A DNA stretch of 64,000 bases, taken from contig NZ_JAJNMU010000027.1 of assembly GCF_022458865.1 (NCBI RefSeq), forward strand, positions 49,915 to 113,914, written 5' to 3'. Shown in pieces: positions 1-6,054 of this stretch. The stretch is from Paenibacillus periandrae. Its GTDB lineage: Bacteria > Bacillota > Bacilli > Paenibacillales > NBRC-103111. Below the pieces are notes generated by a model, which had not been told where the DNA came from, searched no databases, and saw nothing but the letters and a program-made list of their open reading frames with translations. The position numbers and the translations under genes are program-made. Position 1 is the stretch's first letter. Each line of letters starts with the position of its first letter.

Positions 1-53
1 AAGGGCTGAAATATAATTAAGAGATTTTCGGGTAACTCAAAGAAGGCGTATCC

Positions 54-220
54 ATCCGATAACACCGTATCTACGCTACGGCCTGAAGGCCTTGGTCTGC
101 AAGAGGAATTTCGAGGAAACGGAATCAGCAGACAACCCTGCACTGCCTAACCGCGTCGCGGCCAGTCGCTACGCTCCTTTAAGGCAGTAAGGGTTCGTAG
201 ATACACAAACGTTATCCGAA
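54..220 (+). repeat. attC-like structured repeat 1
   Basis: Left core GATAAC (58-63) is complementary to right core GTTATC (211-216). Inside them GTATCTACG (67-75) is the exact complement of CGTAGATAC (196-204). The spacers between outer and inner boxes differ (3 versus 6 bases), an asymmetry that can set polarity in such sites. The interior contains a GGCC/GGCC hairpin near 81-92, GGTCTGC (94-100) pairing with GCAGAC (128-133), and ACTGCCT (142-148) pairing with AGGCAGT (182-188). This is the R''-L''...L'-R' layout of integron attC sites. The R' box GTTATCC departs from the GTTRRRY consensus at one base. Bases 1-53 are presumably the tail of a preceding cassette. Confidence 0.7.
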
Positions 221-291
221 ACTGCCTAAACTAAGTTAAGGGCTAAAAACTAAATATAAAAACAAATTAAAATCATTGAGGTGGGGTAGCT

Positions 292-707
292 ATGGAGAAA
301 TATACTCACTTAGGTGTTTACGGTATTCTCATTAATGATAATAAAATATTACTTATAAAGAAATCTAGAGGCCCTCATAAAGGTAAATGGATTTACCAGG
401 TGGATCAATCGAGTTTGGTGAGGAGCCGTATGATACATTAAAGAGAGAGTTTTATGAAGAAACTGGAATAAATGAATTAGAAGCCAGAATTAGAACAGCG
501 AAATCATATACAATAGTTTATCCATATAAGGAAGACCAATTAGAAGAATTACATCATATTGGAATAATCTATGATGTCGAATTAATCAGTAATAATTTTG
601 TATTAAAGGCTAGTGGAGATGGACAGGATTCTTTAGGGCCTAGTTGGATAAATATTAAAGATATGAAAAATATTGAAACTACACCATTTGTAAAGGAAAT
701 ATTATAG
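292..707 (+). pseudogene. Nudix hydrolase, frameshifted cassette gene
   Basis: A good ribosome site (GAGGTGGGG, 278-286) precedes ATG 292, which opens a frame reading MEKYTHLGVYGILINDNKIL and on to ...GPHKGKW. At about 388 the frame breaks. One extra G after TGG would restore KW-DLPGGS and join it to the frame running to the stop at 707, giving a normal-length Nudix protein of about 138 residues. The second part holds a perfect Nudix box, G-x5-E-x7-REFYEETGI, the metal site for hydrolysing nucleoside diphosphate-linked substrates. The break falls just before the box, so neither fragment should be active unless it is a sequencing error or a programmed slip. The gene sits alone between repeats 1 and 2 and reads in the repeat direction, like a cassette gene. 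Substrate unknown. Confidence 0.8.
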
Positions 708-746
708 AAACTAAAGATATTGTGGGTAATTTCAAAGTAGTGGCAG

Positions 747-882
747 CATCGGATAACACCGTATCTACGCTGCGGGCCGTACGGCCCTTGGTCTGCAAGA
801 GGGATTTCAAGGAAGCGTGCGTCGCGGCCGCCCTTTGGGCTTAAGTCGGTGAGGGTTCGTAGATACACAAACGTTAGGCGAA
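747..882 (+). repeat. attC-like structured repeat 2 (short form)
   Basis: Left core TCGGATAAC (749-757), inner arm GTATCTACG (761-769), inner arm CGTAGATAC (858-866), right core GTTAGGC (873-879), which fits the integron consensus GTTRRRY. Its left core does not match its own right core but is the exact complement of GTTATCCGA at 211-219, the right core of repeat 1. The upper hairpin is GGGCC-GTAC-GGCCC (774-787). This copy lacks the middle CAGCAGAC segment of the other copies, so it is about 30 bases shorter. Confidence 0.7.
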
Positions 883-914
883 ATAATTGCAAGTTAGGAA
901 AGGAATTACAAACA

Positions 915-1463
915 ATGGGACTTGATTATAGTTACATAATAATTATTAAAGAAGAAAATAGAGGAAAACTATTTCAATATATTAACAAGCGAGGCTCTTT
1001 AGATGGAAATTGTGCGTGTATTAATTTTGAAGTGGATTCCTTTATTTTAAAGTATTTAGAAGGCGGCTATGACTGGAGTCCACATTATGACAGACAAGAA
1101 ATTGCAAAGTGGTTAAACTCTGATGGTAGTGCAAACATTGGTTGTATCAACGTTAGGGAAAGAAAGTTGCCTAATCTGAAAGGTGAACTTTCAATTTCCT
1201 TTACAGCTGTAACATCAAGTATGAGTCACCTATTTAGAGACTCTGTTAATATTCATAAGTGGTTTTTAGATCTTAGTAAAGAAGTTGATTCGATCATTAC
1301 ATATATTGATTTAGAGAGCGAGGGTGACCGAATAATTTATTTTCGAGGACATGAGATAAATATAGAACTAAAGGGGGAAGGTCATATTGATTTAGGAAAG
1401 AAAGACTTTCTAAACATTATGACTGAATTTTCAAATAGATTTAGATTTTTTATTGAGGAATAA
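915..1463 (+). CDS. Hypothetical protein of the MGLDYSY type, cassette gene
   Basis: A 182-residue protein beginning MGLDYSYIIIIKEENRGKL. I recognise the MGLDYSY opening from uncharacterised Firmicute proteins but know no function. It has no signal peptide or membrane segment and no obvious catalytic motif; it looks like a soluble alpha/beta protein with acidic stretches. I chose ATG 915 because AGGAAAGGAA (895-904) lies at ribosome-site distance. The frame is open upstream to 849, but there it only translates the 3' arm of repeat 2. The start lies 42 bases after the right core of repeat 2 and the stop 31 bases before the core of repeat 3, the tight packing typical of integron cassettes. Codon use is AT-rich compared with the chromosome after 3.9 kb. 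Confidence 0.75.
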   Translation: MGLDYSYIIIIKEENRGKLFQYINKRGSLDGNCACINFEVDSFILKYLEGGYDWSPHYDRQEIAKWLNSDGSANIGCINVRERKLPNLKGELSISFTAVTSSMSHLFRDSVNIHKWFLDLSKEVDSIITYIDLESEGDRIIYFRGHEINIELKGEGHIDLGKKDFLNIMTEFSNRFRFFIEE

Positions 1464-1493
1464 CTTTTTTCGTAGCTCAAAGAAGGCAATCAC

Positions 1494-1665
1494 TTCGCTA
1501 ACATCGTATTCACGCTGCGGCCGGCTACGCCGACCTTGGTCTGCCTGAGGCGATTCTCGGAAGCGGATTCAGTCAGACAACCTTGCGAGGCTAAGTCCTG
1601 ATGGACCCAGTCGCTTTGCTCCTTTAAGCCTCTCAGGTTCGTGAATACACAGAACGTTAGCCGAA
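1494..1665 (+). repeat. attC-like structured repeat 3
   Basis: Left core TTCGCTAAC (1494-1502), inner arm GTATTCACG (1506-1514), inner arm CGTGAATAC (1640-1648, exact complement), right core GTTAGC (1656-1661), complementary to GCTAAC. The upper hairpin is GGCCGGC-TAC-GCCGACC (1518-1534), the same position as in repeats 1 and 2 with a different stem sequence. Middle GGTCTGCC and GTCAGACAACC pair, as in the other copies. The 15 bases AGCTCAAAGAAGGCA just upstream (1474-1488) recur upstream of repeat 1 with small changes. Confidence 0.7.
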
Positions 1666-1693
1666 AGAAGTTCTTAGTGTAGGAGGAGTCTAT

Positions 1694-2461
1694 ATGATAT
1701 TAGAAAAAGTTATAAATAGAATTGTAATACAAAATGAATATAAGGATTTTGTTGATAAGTATATAGATAATGTACTTACCGAATTTAAAGGTAAGATTCA
1801 TAGCATTTATATGTGTGGCTCGATTCCAAAAGGAACTGCTAAACCTTTTAAGTCAGATGCAGACTTTACTATTGTATGTGTAAATCCCAAAGATGTTGAT
1901 TACGAAAGATTGTCAAATATTAAAGACAGGCTTTTGGAAGAATATCCAGTAGTAACTAAGATTGATACGATAATTTGCTCGATTGACGATGTATTAAGTA
2001 AACCGAATGAGTGGGGTTTTTGGGTTAAGATAATTTGTGTTTGCATATATGGTCATGACGTTGGTGAAAAAGTACCACCGATAATTATTTCTCCAGAGTT
2101 CATTTTAGACTTAAATACAGAGACCAAGGAGGAAGTGGATCGTATACATAGTTTACTTTCTAATGCTAGTGATAACACAATGAAAACTAGATATATTAAA
2201 GGTTATTCTAAGAGATTAATTCGTGCATTATACTCTTTGGTTTTAGAAGATACAGGTGTATGGCAAGATGACATTATTAAGATGAAGAATGCCATATTAA
2301 ACTATTGCGAGATTGACTCCGCTTTAGTTGATTATCTGTATGCTTGTTACTTGGATAGTAATGTACTTGTTGAAGAGTTTCTGGGAATTGCAGATGAAGT
2401 ATATAGCTATTTTGAAAACGCCTTAAATACAATGGCTGCTTCCAGAACTTCCTTCGGCTAA
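1694..2461 (+). CDS. Nucleotidyltransferase-domain protein, cassette gene
   Basis: A 255-residue protein with a DNA polymerase beta-type nucleotidyltransferase core near residues 40-58: MCGSIPKGTAKPFKSDADF, the GS-x(n)-DxD pattern that binds Mg-NTP. This fold includes aminoglycoside and streptomycin adenylyltransferases and other AMP transferases. The helical C-terminal half (residues 140-250) is compatible with a substrate-binding domain, but I cannot name the substrate. AGGAGGAG (1681-1688) supports ATG 1694. The TAA stop (2459-2461) lies inside the left core TTCGGCTAAC of repeat 4, so the repeat itself ends the gene. It starts 38 bases after the right core of repeat 3. AT-rich like its neighbours. 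A resistance role is possible but unproven. Confidence 0.8.
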   Translation: MILEKVINRIVIQNEYKDFVDKYIDNVLTEFKGKIHSIYMCGSIPKGTAKPFKSDADFTIVCVNPKDVDYERLSNIKDRLLEEYPVVTKIDTIICSIDDVLSKPNEWGFWVKIICVCIYGHDVGEKVPPIIISPEFILDLNTETKEEVDRIHSLLSNASDNTMKTRYIKGYSKRLIRALYSLVLEDTGVWQDDIIKMKNAILNYCEIDSALVDYLYACYLDSNVLVEEFLGIADEVYSYFENALNTMAASRTSFG

Positions 2462-2668
2462 CACCATATTGACGCTCCGGGTCACTCTGAGAAGCGAGTG
2501 ACCACATCCGGCCCCCTAAGCCCGTCGGAGGGCCTTACGGCCCTCGGTCTGCAGATGGAATTCGATGGAGCAAGCTCAGCAGCACACCTGCACCGACTAA
2601 CCGCGTCGCGGCCAGCCCTTTGGGCTTTAAGTCGGTGAGGCGTCGTGAACACAACAACGTTAGCAGAA
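2453..2668 (+). repeat. attC-like structured repeat 4 (long form)
   Basis: Left core TTCGGCTAAC (2453-2462) is the exact complement of GTTAGCCGAA (1656-1665) at the start of the same cassette. Right core GTTAGCAGAA is at 2659-2668. The inner arms ATATTGACG (2466-2474) and CGTGAACAC (2644-2652) pair imperfectly. An extra perfect hairpin, GGTCACTC...GAGTGACC (about 2480-2502), is inserted near the left end. The upper hairpin here is GAGGGCC-TTAC-GGCCCTC (about 2526-2543). The 3' part CGCGTCGCGGCC...GTCGGTGAGG matches repeats 1, 2 and 5. Confidence 0.65.
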
Positions 2669-2700
2669 ATTGCTGAAAACCTATGAAATATTAATAATCG

Positions 2701-2733
2701 AAAAAATCTATCCGGTGAGAGGATAGGTTTTTT
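2701..2733. terminator. Bidirectional terminator after the toxin remnant
   Basis: CTATCC (2708-2713) pairs with GGATAG (2721-2726). The hairpin has an A-run on the left (2701-2706) and a T-run on the right (2728-2733), so it can end transcripts from either strand. It lies at the 3' end of the minus-strand toxin-antitoxin remnant. Confidence 0.65.
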
Positions 2734-2990
2734 CTATGACTTATAAACATCGCCGCACGAACCTATTTTAATTACATAAATTAGTAACTTGTCATTTACA
2801 CAATTCTATAAGAACCTATCCGCAAACGGAATTCATCAATTGTACCTTGCATTCTTTAAATATCAAGCTCAGAATTGAAAGGACTTTCAGACAATATCTG
2901 AAGAGAATGAACAATCCGGGTACGTGTTGATTTATCTAATTTTTGAAGATACTTAAAGGCGGATTTATCGAACTCAATTGAGTAACCCAT
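2734..2990 (-). pseudogene. RelE/ParE-type toxin, disrupted
   Basis: Reading leftward from 2990 the frame gives MGYSIEFDKSAFKYLQKLDK, then ...SESPFNSELDI, an ochre stop (2858-2856), and in the same frame RMQGTIDEFRLRIGSYRIV. It then shifts frame to VNDKLLIYVIKIGSCGDVYK and a stop at 2736-2734. In order these are the landmarks of a RelE-family ribosome-dependent mRNA interferase: N-terminal KxLKKLDK helix, NPFNPELD, EFRLRxGxYRI, and C-terminal VxxIGHRxDVY. Two lesions, the in-frame stop and a deletion-type shift where YE would precede VNDK, make it non-functional. The start overlaps the antitoxin stop by 17 bases, as in intact toxin-antitoxin pairs. It lies opposite in direction to the other cassette genes. 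Confidence 0.75.
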
Positions 2991-3210
2991 CAATAACATC
3001 CTTCAATTTAATACTTTCACCACGTGCAAATGATTCTTTCGCATTTTTAATATCTTCAATATCTTGTTCAGTGGTTGGTTCATCATTCCAAGGAATATAA
3101 CGAATATTTGGATTATTAACTAATTTCTCCAAGAAATCAGCAGCAATTGGAAGGGCATTATCAGGTAATTTTTGAATTAATTTATTTAAATCATCTTTTG
3201 AAATGGACAC
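2974..3210 (-). CDS. Antitoxin of a RelE-type pair
   Basis: A 78-residue acidic protein starting MSISKDDLNKLIQKLPDNAL. The C-terminal half (IPWNDEPTTEQDIEDI, then FARGESIKLKDVIDGLLN) has the sequence style of RelB-like antitoxin tails that wrap the toxin. GTG 3210 lies 9 bases after AAGGGAG; the TTG at 3219 has no room for a ribosome site. It overlaps the toxin remnant downstream. A TATAAT-like element on the minus strand (3251-3246) suggests its own promoter, which integron toxin-antitoxin cassettes usually have. With the toxin dead, the antitoxin may persist as a relic or as an anti-addiction gene. The family assignment is from pattern, not a search. Confidence 0.65.
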   Translation of the reverse strand: MSISKDDLNKLIQKLPDNALPIAADFLEKLVNNPNIRYIPWNDEPTTEQDIEDIKNAKESFARGESIKLKDVIDGLLN

Positions 3211-3330
3211 TGATCTCAACTCCCTTGTTTAAACGAATATGACTTATTATAATACGAATTAACACAAAAGCTTCAGAAGTAGATATAGCGCAAATGATAA
3301 TTGGTAAGCATTTCAAAATGTCATCAACAT

Positions 3331-3496
3331 CTTCTGATACTGTGTTCCCACTGCGGCTCCTACGGAGCCTTCGTCTGCATGAGGAATTTCGGATAAGCAT
3401 ATTCAGCAGACAACCCTGCACAGCCTAACCGCGTCGCGGCCGGACCTACGGTCCTTAAGGCAGTGAGGGTTGGTAGATACACAAACGTTAAAAGAA
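3331..3496 (+). repeat. attC-like structured repeat 5 (partly decayed)
   Basis: The right half is clean: GGTAGATAC (3472-3480), ACAAAC spacer, right core GTTAAAAGAA (3487-3496), nearly identical to repeat 1. The left half has drifted. TTCTGATAC (3332-3340) is a damaged form of the TTCTGCTAAC expected from the cassette start GTTAGCAGAA at 2659-2668, and the inner arm GTGTTCCCAC no longer matches its partner. The internal hairpins are intact: GGCTCC-TAC-GGAGCC (3355-3369) and GGACC-TAC-GGTCC (about 3442-3454). Confidence 0.65.
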
Positions 3497-3800
3497 ATCC
3501 CCGCAAAACTAAACAATATAAGAAAATGATAATTACAGGTTATAGAGGCAACGGCAAGAAAGACAGGGCTCTAATAATTAACCAGTGGAGAGAACATTTT
3601 AGAACGAGCAAAGGTAACAGTGCATTTATAACGATGATCATGTCTGTTCCTCAATTCGCAGGTCGATCCATCCGCCAAACACCTTCCATCCATATTCCGG
3701 CAAATGTGCAGCGAGCTGATGTCCCGATTGACCCAGCTCTAGCTGTTATTTCACGGTTTGGTGAGCTTTCCAAATAAAAGCCAGTTAAGGAGTGGCTGGA
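3497..3800 (+). other. End of the cassette region, no recognised gene
   Basis: After the last right core a frame with ATG 3526 runs to 3777 (83 codons: MIITGYRGNGKKDRALIINQ and on). It has no convincing ribosome site (the upstream bases are A-rich) and resembles nothing I know. The sequence changes character near 3640, from AT-rich to chromosomal-like. No sixth repeat or matching cassette end (TTTCTTTTAAC) is visible before busR, so this may be a last cassette that lost its repeat, fused to the old chromosomal flank. Confidence 0.3.
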
Positions 3801-3803
3801 GTG

Positions 3804-3833
3804 TTGCACAAAGCTTTCTCAATACCTTATGAT
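3804..3833 (+). promoter_or_regulatory. Possible promoter of the BusR-like gene
   Basis: TTGCAC (3804-3809), an 18-base spacer, then TATGAT (3828-3833), about 75 bases before ATG 3908. A moderate match to sigma-A sites; no other candidate is closer. Confidence 0.4.
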
Positions 3834-3907
3834 ATCAACAGAAAGTAGTACGATGTGTGCATGTTCCTTAGCTACATACAGGTATGCACGAAGAAAGGGC
3901 GAGAAAG

Positions 3908-4534
3908 ATGCAAGAGGTCACAGGTTATAAGTCAATAGCGCTCGATATTGCCCAAAGAATTGTAAGTGGGGAGTTTCCCGTCCAGAGTAAAATTTCCGGC
4001 CGCTCCTTATTGGCAAGCCAATATCATGTCTCCCCTGAAACGATTCGTAAAGCAATCGGTCTGCTGAAGGATGAGAATATTGTTTTCGTTTCACAGGGAA
4101 AAGAGATCGTGATCGTATCGGATCAAAACGCTTTCGACTATATAACCAGAAACAATTATCTGAAATCGGTATACTCGCTCAAACAGGAATTGCAGCTGCT
4201 ATTGGTCCACAAAAAAGAGATCGATAGCAAGTTTGAGGTGCTGCTTACCGGAATAATCAATGCATCAGACCGATTGCAAAATTTGAAGCCCTACCATCCA
4301 GTGGAAATAAAGGTGACAAATATTTCTCATGTTGTCGGTAAGACGATTGCAAATCTTCAATTTTGGCAAAATACAGGTGCGACCATCGTAGCGCTGCGCA
4401 GAGGCACACAAGTGTCCATCTCACCGGGGCCCCATGTTATTCTTAGAGAAGACGATGTTCTTGTTATCGTAGGAGATGGACAAGTCCAAGAAAGAACCGA
4501 GCGTTTTCTCAATATTCCTCTGCAGGAAGAATAA
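3908..4534 (+). CDS. busR: GntR plus RCK_C regulator, BusR-like
   Basis: A 208-residue protein with a GntR-type winged helix (residues 8-68; SGRSLLASQYHVSPETIRKA is the recognition region), a helical linker (80-130, probable oligomerisation coil) and a C-terminal RCK_C/TrkA-C domain (135-205, with ATIVALRRGTQVSISPGPH and DDVLVIVGD). BusR proteins of streptococci and lactococci have this architecture and length; they bind c-di-AMP through RCK_C and repress the betaine importer. An osmoprotectant importer follows here, which strongly supports the same role. ATG 3908 is preferred to 3884 because AAGGG (3895-3899) sits before it. It is followed by its own terminator, so it is separate from the importer operon. 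Confidence 0.8.
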   Translation: MQEVTGYKSIALDIAQRIVSGEFPVQSKISGRSLLASQYHVSPETIRKAIGLLKDENIVFVSQGKEIVIVSDQNAFDYITRNNYLKSVYSLKQELQLLLVHKKEIDSKFEVLLTGIINASDRLQNLKPYHPVEIKVTNISHVVGKTIANLQFWQNTGATIVALRRGTQVSISPGPHVILREDDVLVIVGDGQVQERTERFLNIPLQEE

Positions 4535-4556
4535 ATAGTGAAGCATATAATCAGAG

Positions 4557-4597
4557 GACTGTTTTGTGGCTTTTTAGGCCATGGGACAGTCTTTTTT
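4557..4597 (+). terminator. Terminator after busR
   Basis: GACTGT (4557-4562) pairs with ACAGTC (4586-4591), with an inner TGGC/GCCA stem, and seven T residues follow. It separates busR from the opuC promoter. Confidence 0.75.
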
Positions 4598-4625
4598 GTC
4601 ATTTCAGTAATCGATTATTTATGGA

Positions 4626-4683
4626 CAACAAACAACTTCATTTATAATTTAAGGTTGTCAGTTGATTGTTGATTTGGTATAGT
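4626..4683 (+). promoter_or_regulatory. opuC promoter with bipartite inverted repeat (candidate BusR operator)
   Basis: Promoter: TTGTCA (4655-4660), 17-base spacer, TATAGT (4678-4683). CAACAAACAACT (4626-4637) and AGTTGATTGTTG (4660-4671) are inverted copies (11 of 12 bases) separated by exactly 22 bases. The right half covers the end of the -35 box and most of the spacer, so a bound protein would block polymerase. The leader from here to the first gene is about 200 bases. Confidence 0.65.
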
Positions 4684-4896
4684 ATGAATATCTTATTGGA
4701 GCGGTGCTTCCCTATTTCGCAGCTTTATTGGCAATTTCTATTTTACTATTGTTTCCAAATAAGACGAATGTACCAAGACTACTGCACTTTGCGTAGCCTT
4801 GTATGGCTGCGCCAACAATTACCGAGTGAATAGGAGGGATTCGATCAAACAGCGTAATTGTGAAGCAAGTAGAGAAAACGAAAGGTGGTTACCCGC

Positions 4897-6054
4897 TTGA
4901 TTCGATTTAGAGGAGTTAACAAGGTTTATGAGGATGGTCACAAAGTGTTAAACGATATTAACCTGGAATTGAAGGAAGGAGAAATTACGGTACTGATCGG
5001 TCCGAGCGGATGTGGAAAAACGACCACGATGAAATTAATTAATCGATTAATCAACCCATCGTCAGGTGAAATCATGATTCATCAGGATAATATTGCTACT
5101 TTGGATCCTATTGAGCTTAGACGAAAGATCGGTTATGTCATTCAAAATATCGGTTTATTCCCGCATATGACCATTGCACAAAATGTAGGTGTTGTACCTC
5201 GTCTTCTAAAGTGGGAAAAACTCAAAATCGAGGCAAGGGTTGAAGAGCTATTAGAGCTTGTTGGTTTACAACCTGATATATACCGTAACCGTTACCCGTC
5301 AGAATTAAGTGGAGGGCAGCAGCAGCGCGTTGGTGTGATTCGAGCTTTAGCTGCAAACCCGGATGTTATTCTGATGGACGAACCTTTTAGTGCACTGGAC
5401 CCCATCAGTCGTGAACAATTACAGGATGAGCTGGTCCGCTTGCAGCAGGATATTAAAAAAACAATCGTATTCGTCACGCATGATATGGATGAAGCCATCA
5501 AAATCGCTGACACGATTATTTTGATGAAGGATGGAGAGATTGTTCAAACCGGACATCCGGAGCAAATTTTGCGTCATCCCGCCAACGAATTTGTCAAAAA
5601 CTTTATTGGCCAAAAAAGACTCCAGTCGCACAATATGTTGGAGGCTCCTACAGTCGATGAGGTCATGGTCGATAATCCGGCTACTGCATTTCCTTCGAGA
5701 GGTTTGGCTGCAGCCATGAAGCTGATGGAAAAGCGCCGTGTGGATTCCTTATTGATCGTGGATAAAAACAACAAGCTGCAGGGATCGGTATCGATTTACC
5801 GTGTTCTTGATCAATATGGGGAAGAAAGCAAAACCGTAGCCGATGTCATGAAGCCAGTAGAGCATGTTGTGCTGACAGGGACCTCGCTTTCCGTAGCCTT
5901 AAACATGATGACGGAATATCAATTATCCAATTTGGCCGTTGTACGTGATGACCATTATTTCGTTGGACTTATCACGAGAGGTTCTGTCGTCAGCCATATG
6001 GCAGATGTGTACTCTTCTGAAATCATTGGGGGCGATACCCATGCAGCAATCTAA
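4897..6054 (+). CDS. opuCA: Osmoprotectant (betaine/carnitine/choline) ABC importer, ATPase subunit
   Basis: A 385-residue ABC ATPase of the OpuCA/OpuBA/ProV type. It has Walker A GPSGCGKTT, signature LSGGQQQRVG, Walker B VILMDEPFSALD and the H-loop THD. Two CBS domains follow in the last 120 residues (VDEVMVDNPATAF and VADVMKPVEHVVL); in OpuC these sense ionic strength or bind c-di-AMP. The TTG at 4897 lies 8 bases after AAAGGTGG; the in-frame GTG at 4885 lies inside that ribosome site. First gene of a four-gene operon, overlapping the next by 14 bases. The protein works on the cytoplasmic face and powers uptake of compatible solutes under osmotic stress. Which solute is taken up (OpuB versus OpuC range) cannot be told from sequence. 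Confidence 0.9.
   Translation: MIRFRGVNKVYEDGHKVLNDINLELKEGEITVLIGPSGCGKTTTMKLINRLINPSSGEIMIHQDNIATLDPIELRRKIGYVIQNIGLFPHMTIAQNVGVVPRLLKWEKLKIEARVEELLELVGLQPDIYRNRYPSELSGGQQQRVGVIRALAANPDVILMDEPFSALDPISREQLQDELVRLQQDIKKTIVFVTHDMDEAIKIADTIILMKDGEIVQTGHPEQILRHPANEFVKNFIGQKRLQSHNMLEAPTVDEVMVDNPATAFPSRGLAAAMKLMEKRRVDSLLIVDKNNKLQGSVSIYRVLDQYGEESKTVADVMKPVEHVVLTGTSLSVALNMMTEYQLSNLAVVRDDHYFVGLITRGSVVSHMADVYSSEIIGGDTHAAI

Noticed and set aside
849..914. Upstream start of the 915-1463 gene, and likewise a start at 3463
   Set aside because: These codons translate the 3' arm of the attC-like repeat (both read MRV-RYTNV). The open frame is a by-product of repeat sequence; the ribosome site supports ATG 915.
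54..3496. CRISPR array
   Set aside because: The repeats are 130-215 bases, differ among themselves and are separated by whole genes of 400-800 bases, not by short spacers. No cas gene is present.
54..3496. Miniature transposon or IS terminal repeats
   Set aside because: No target-site duplications, no transposase, and the repeats have internal multi-hairpin covariation. Complementarity follows cassette boundaries instead. Not fully excluded without comparison to relatives.
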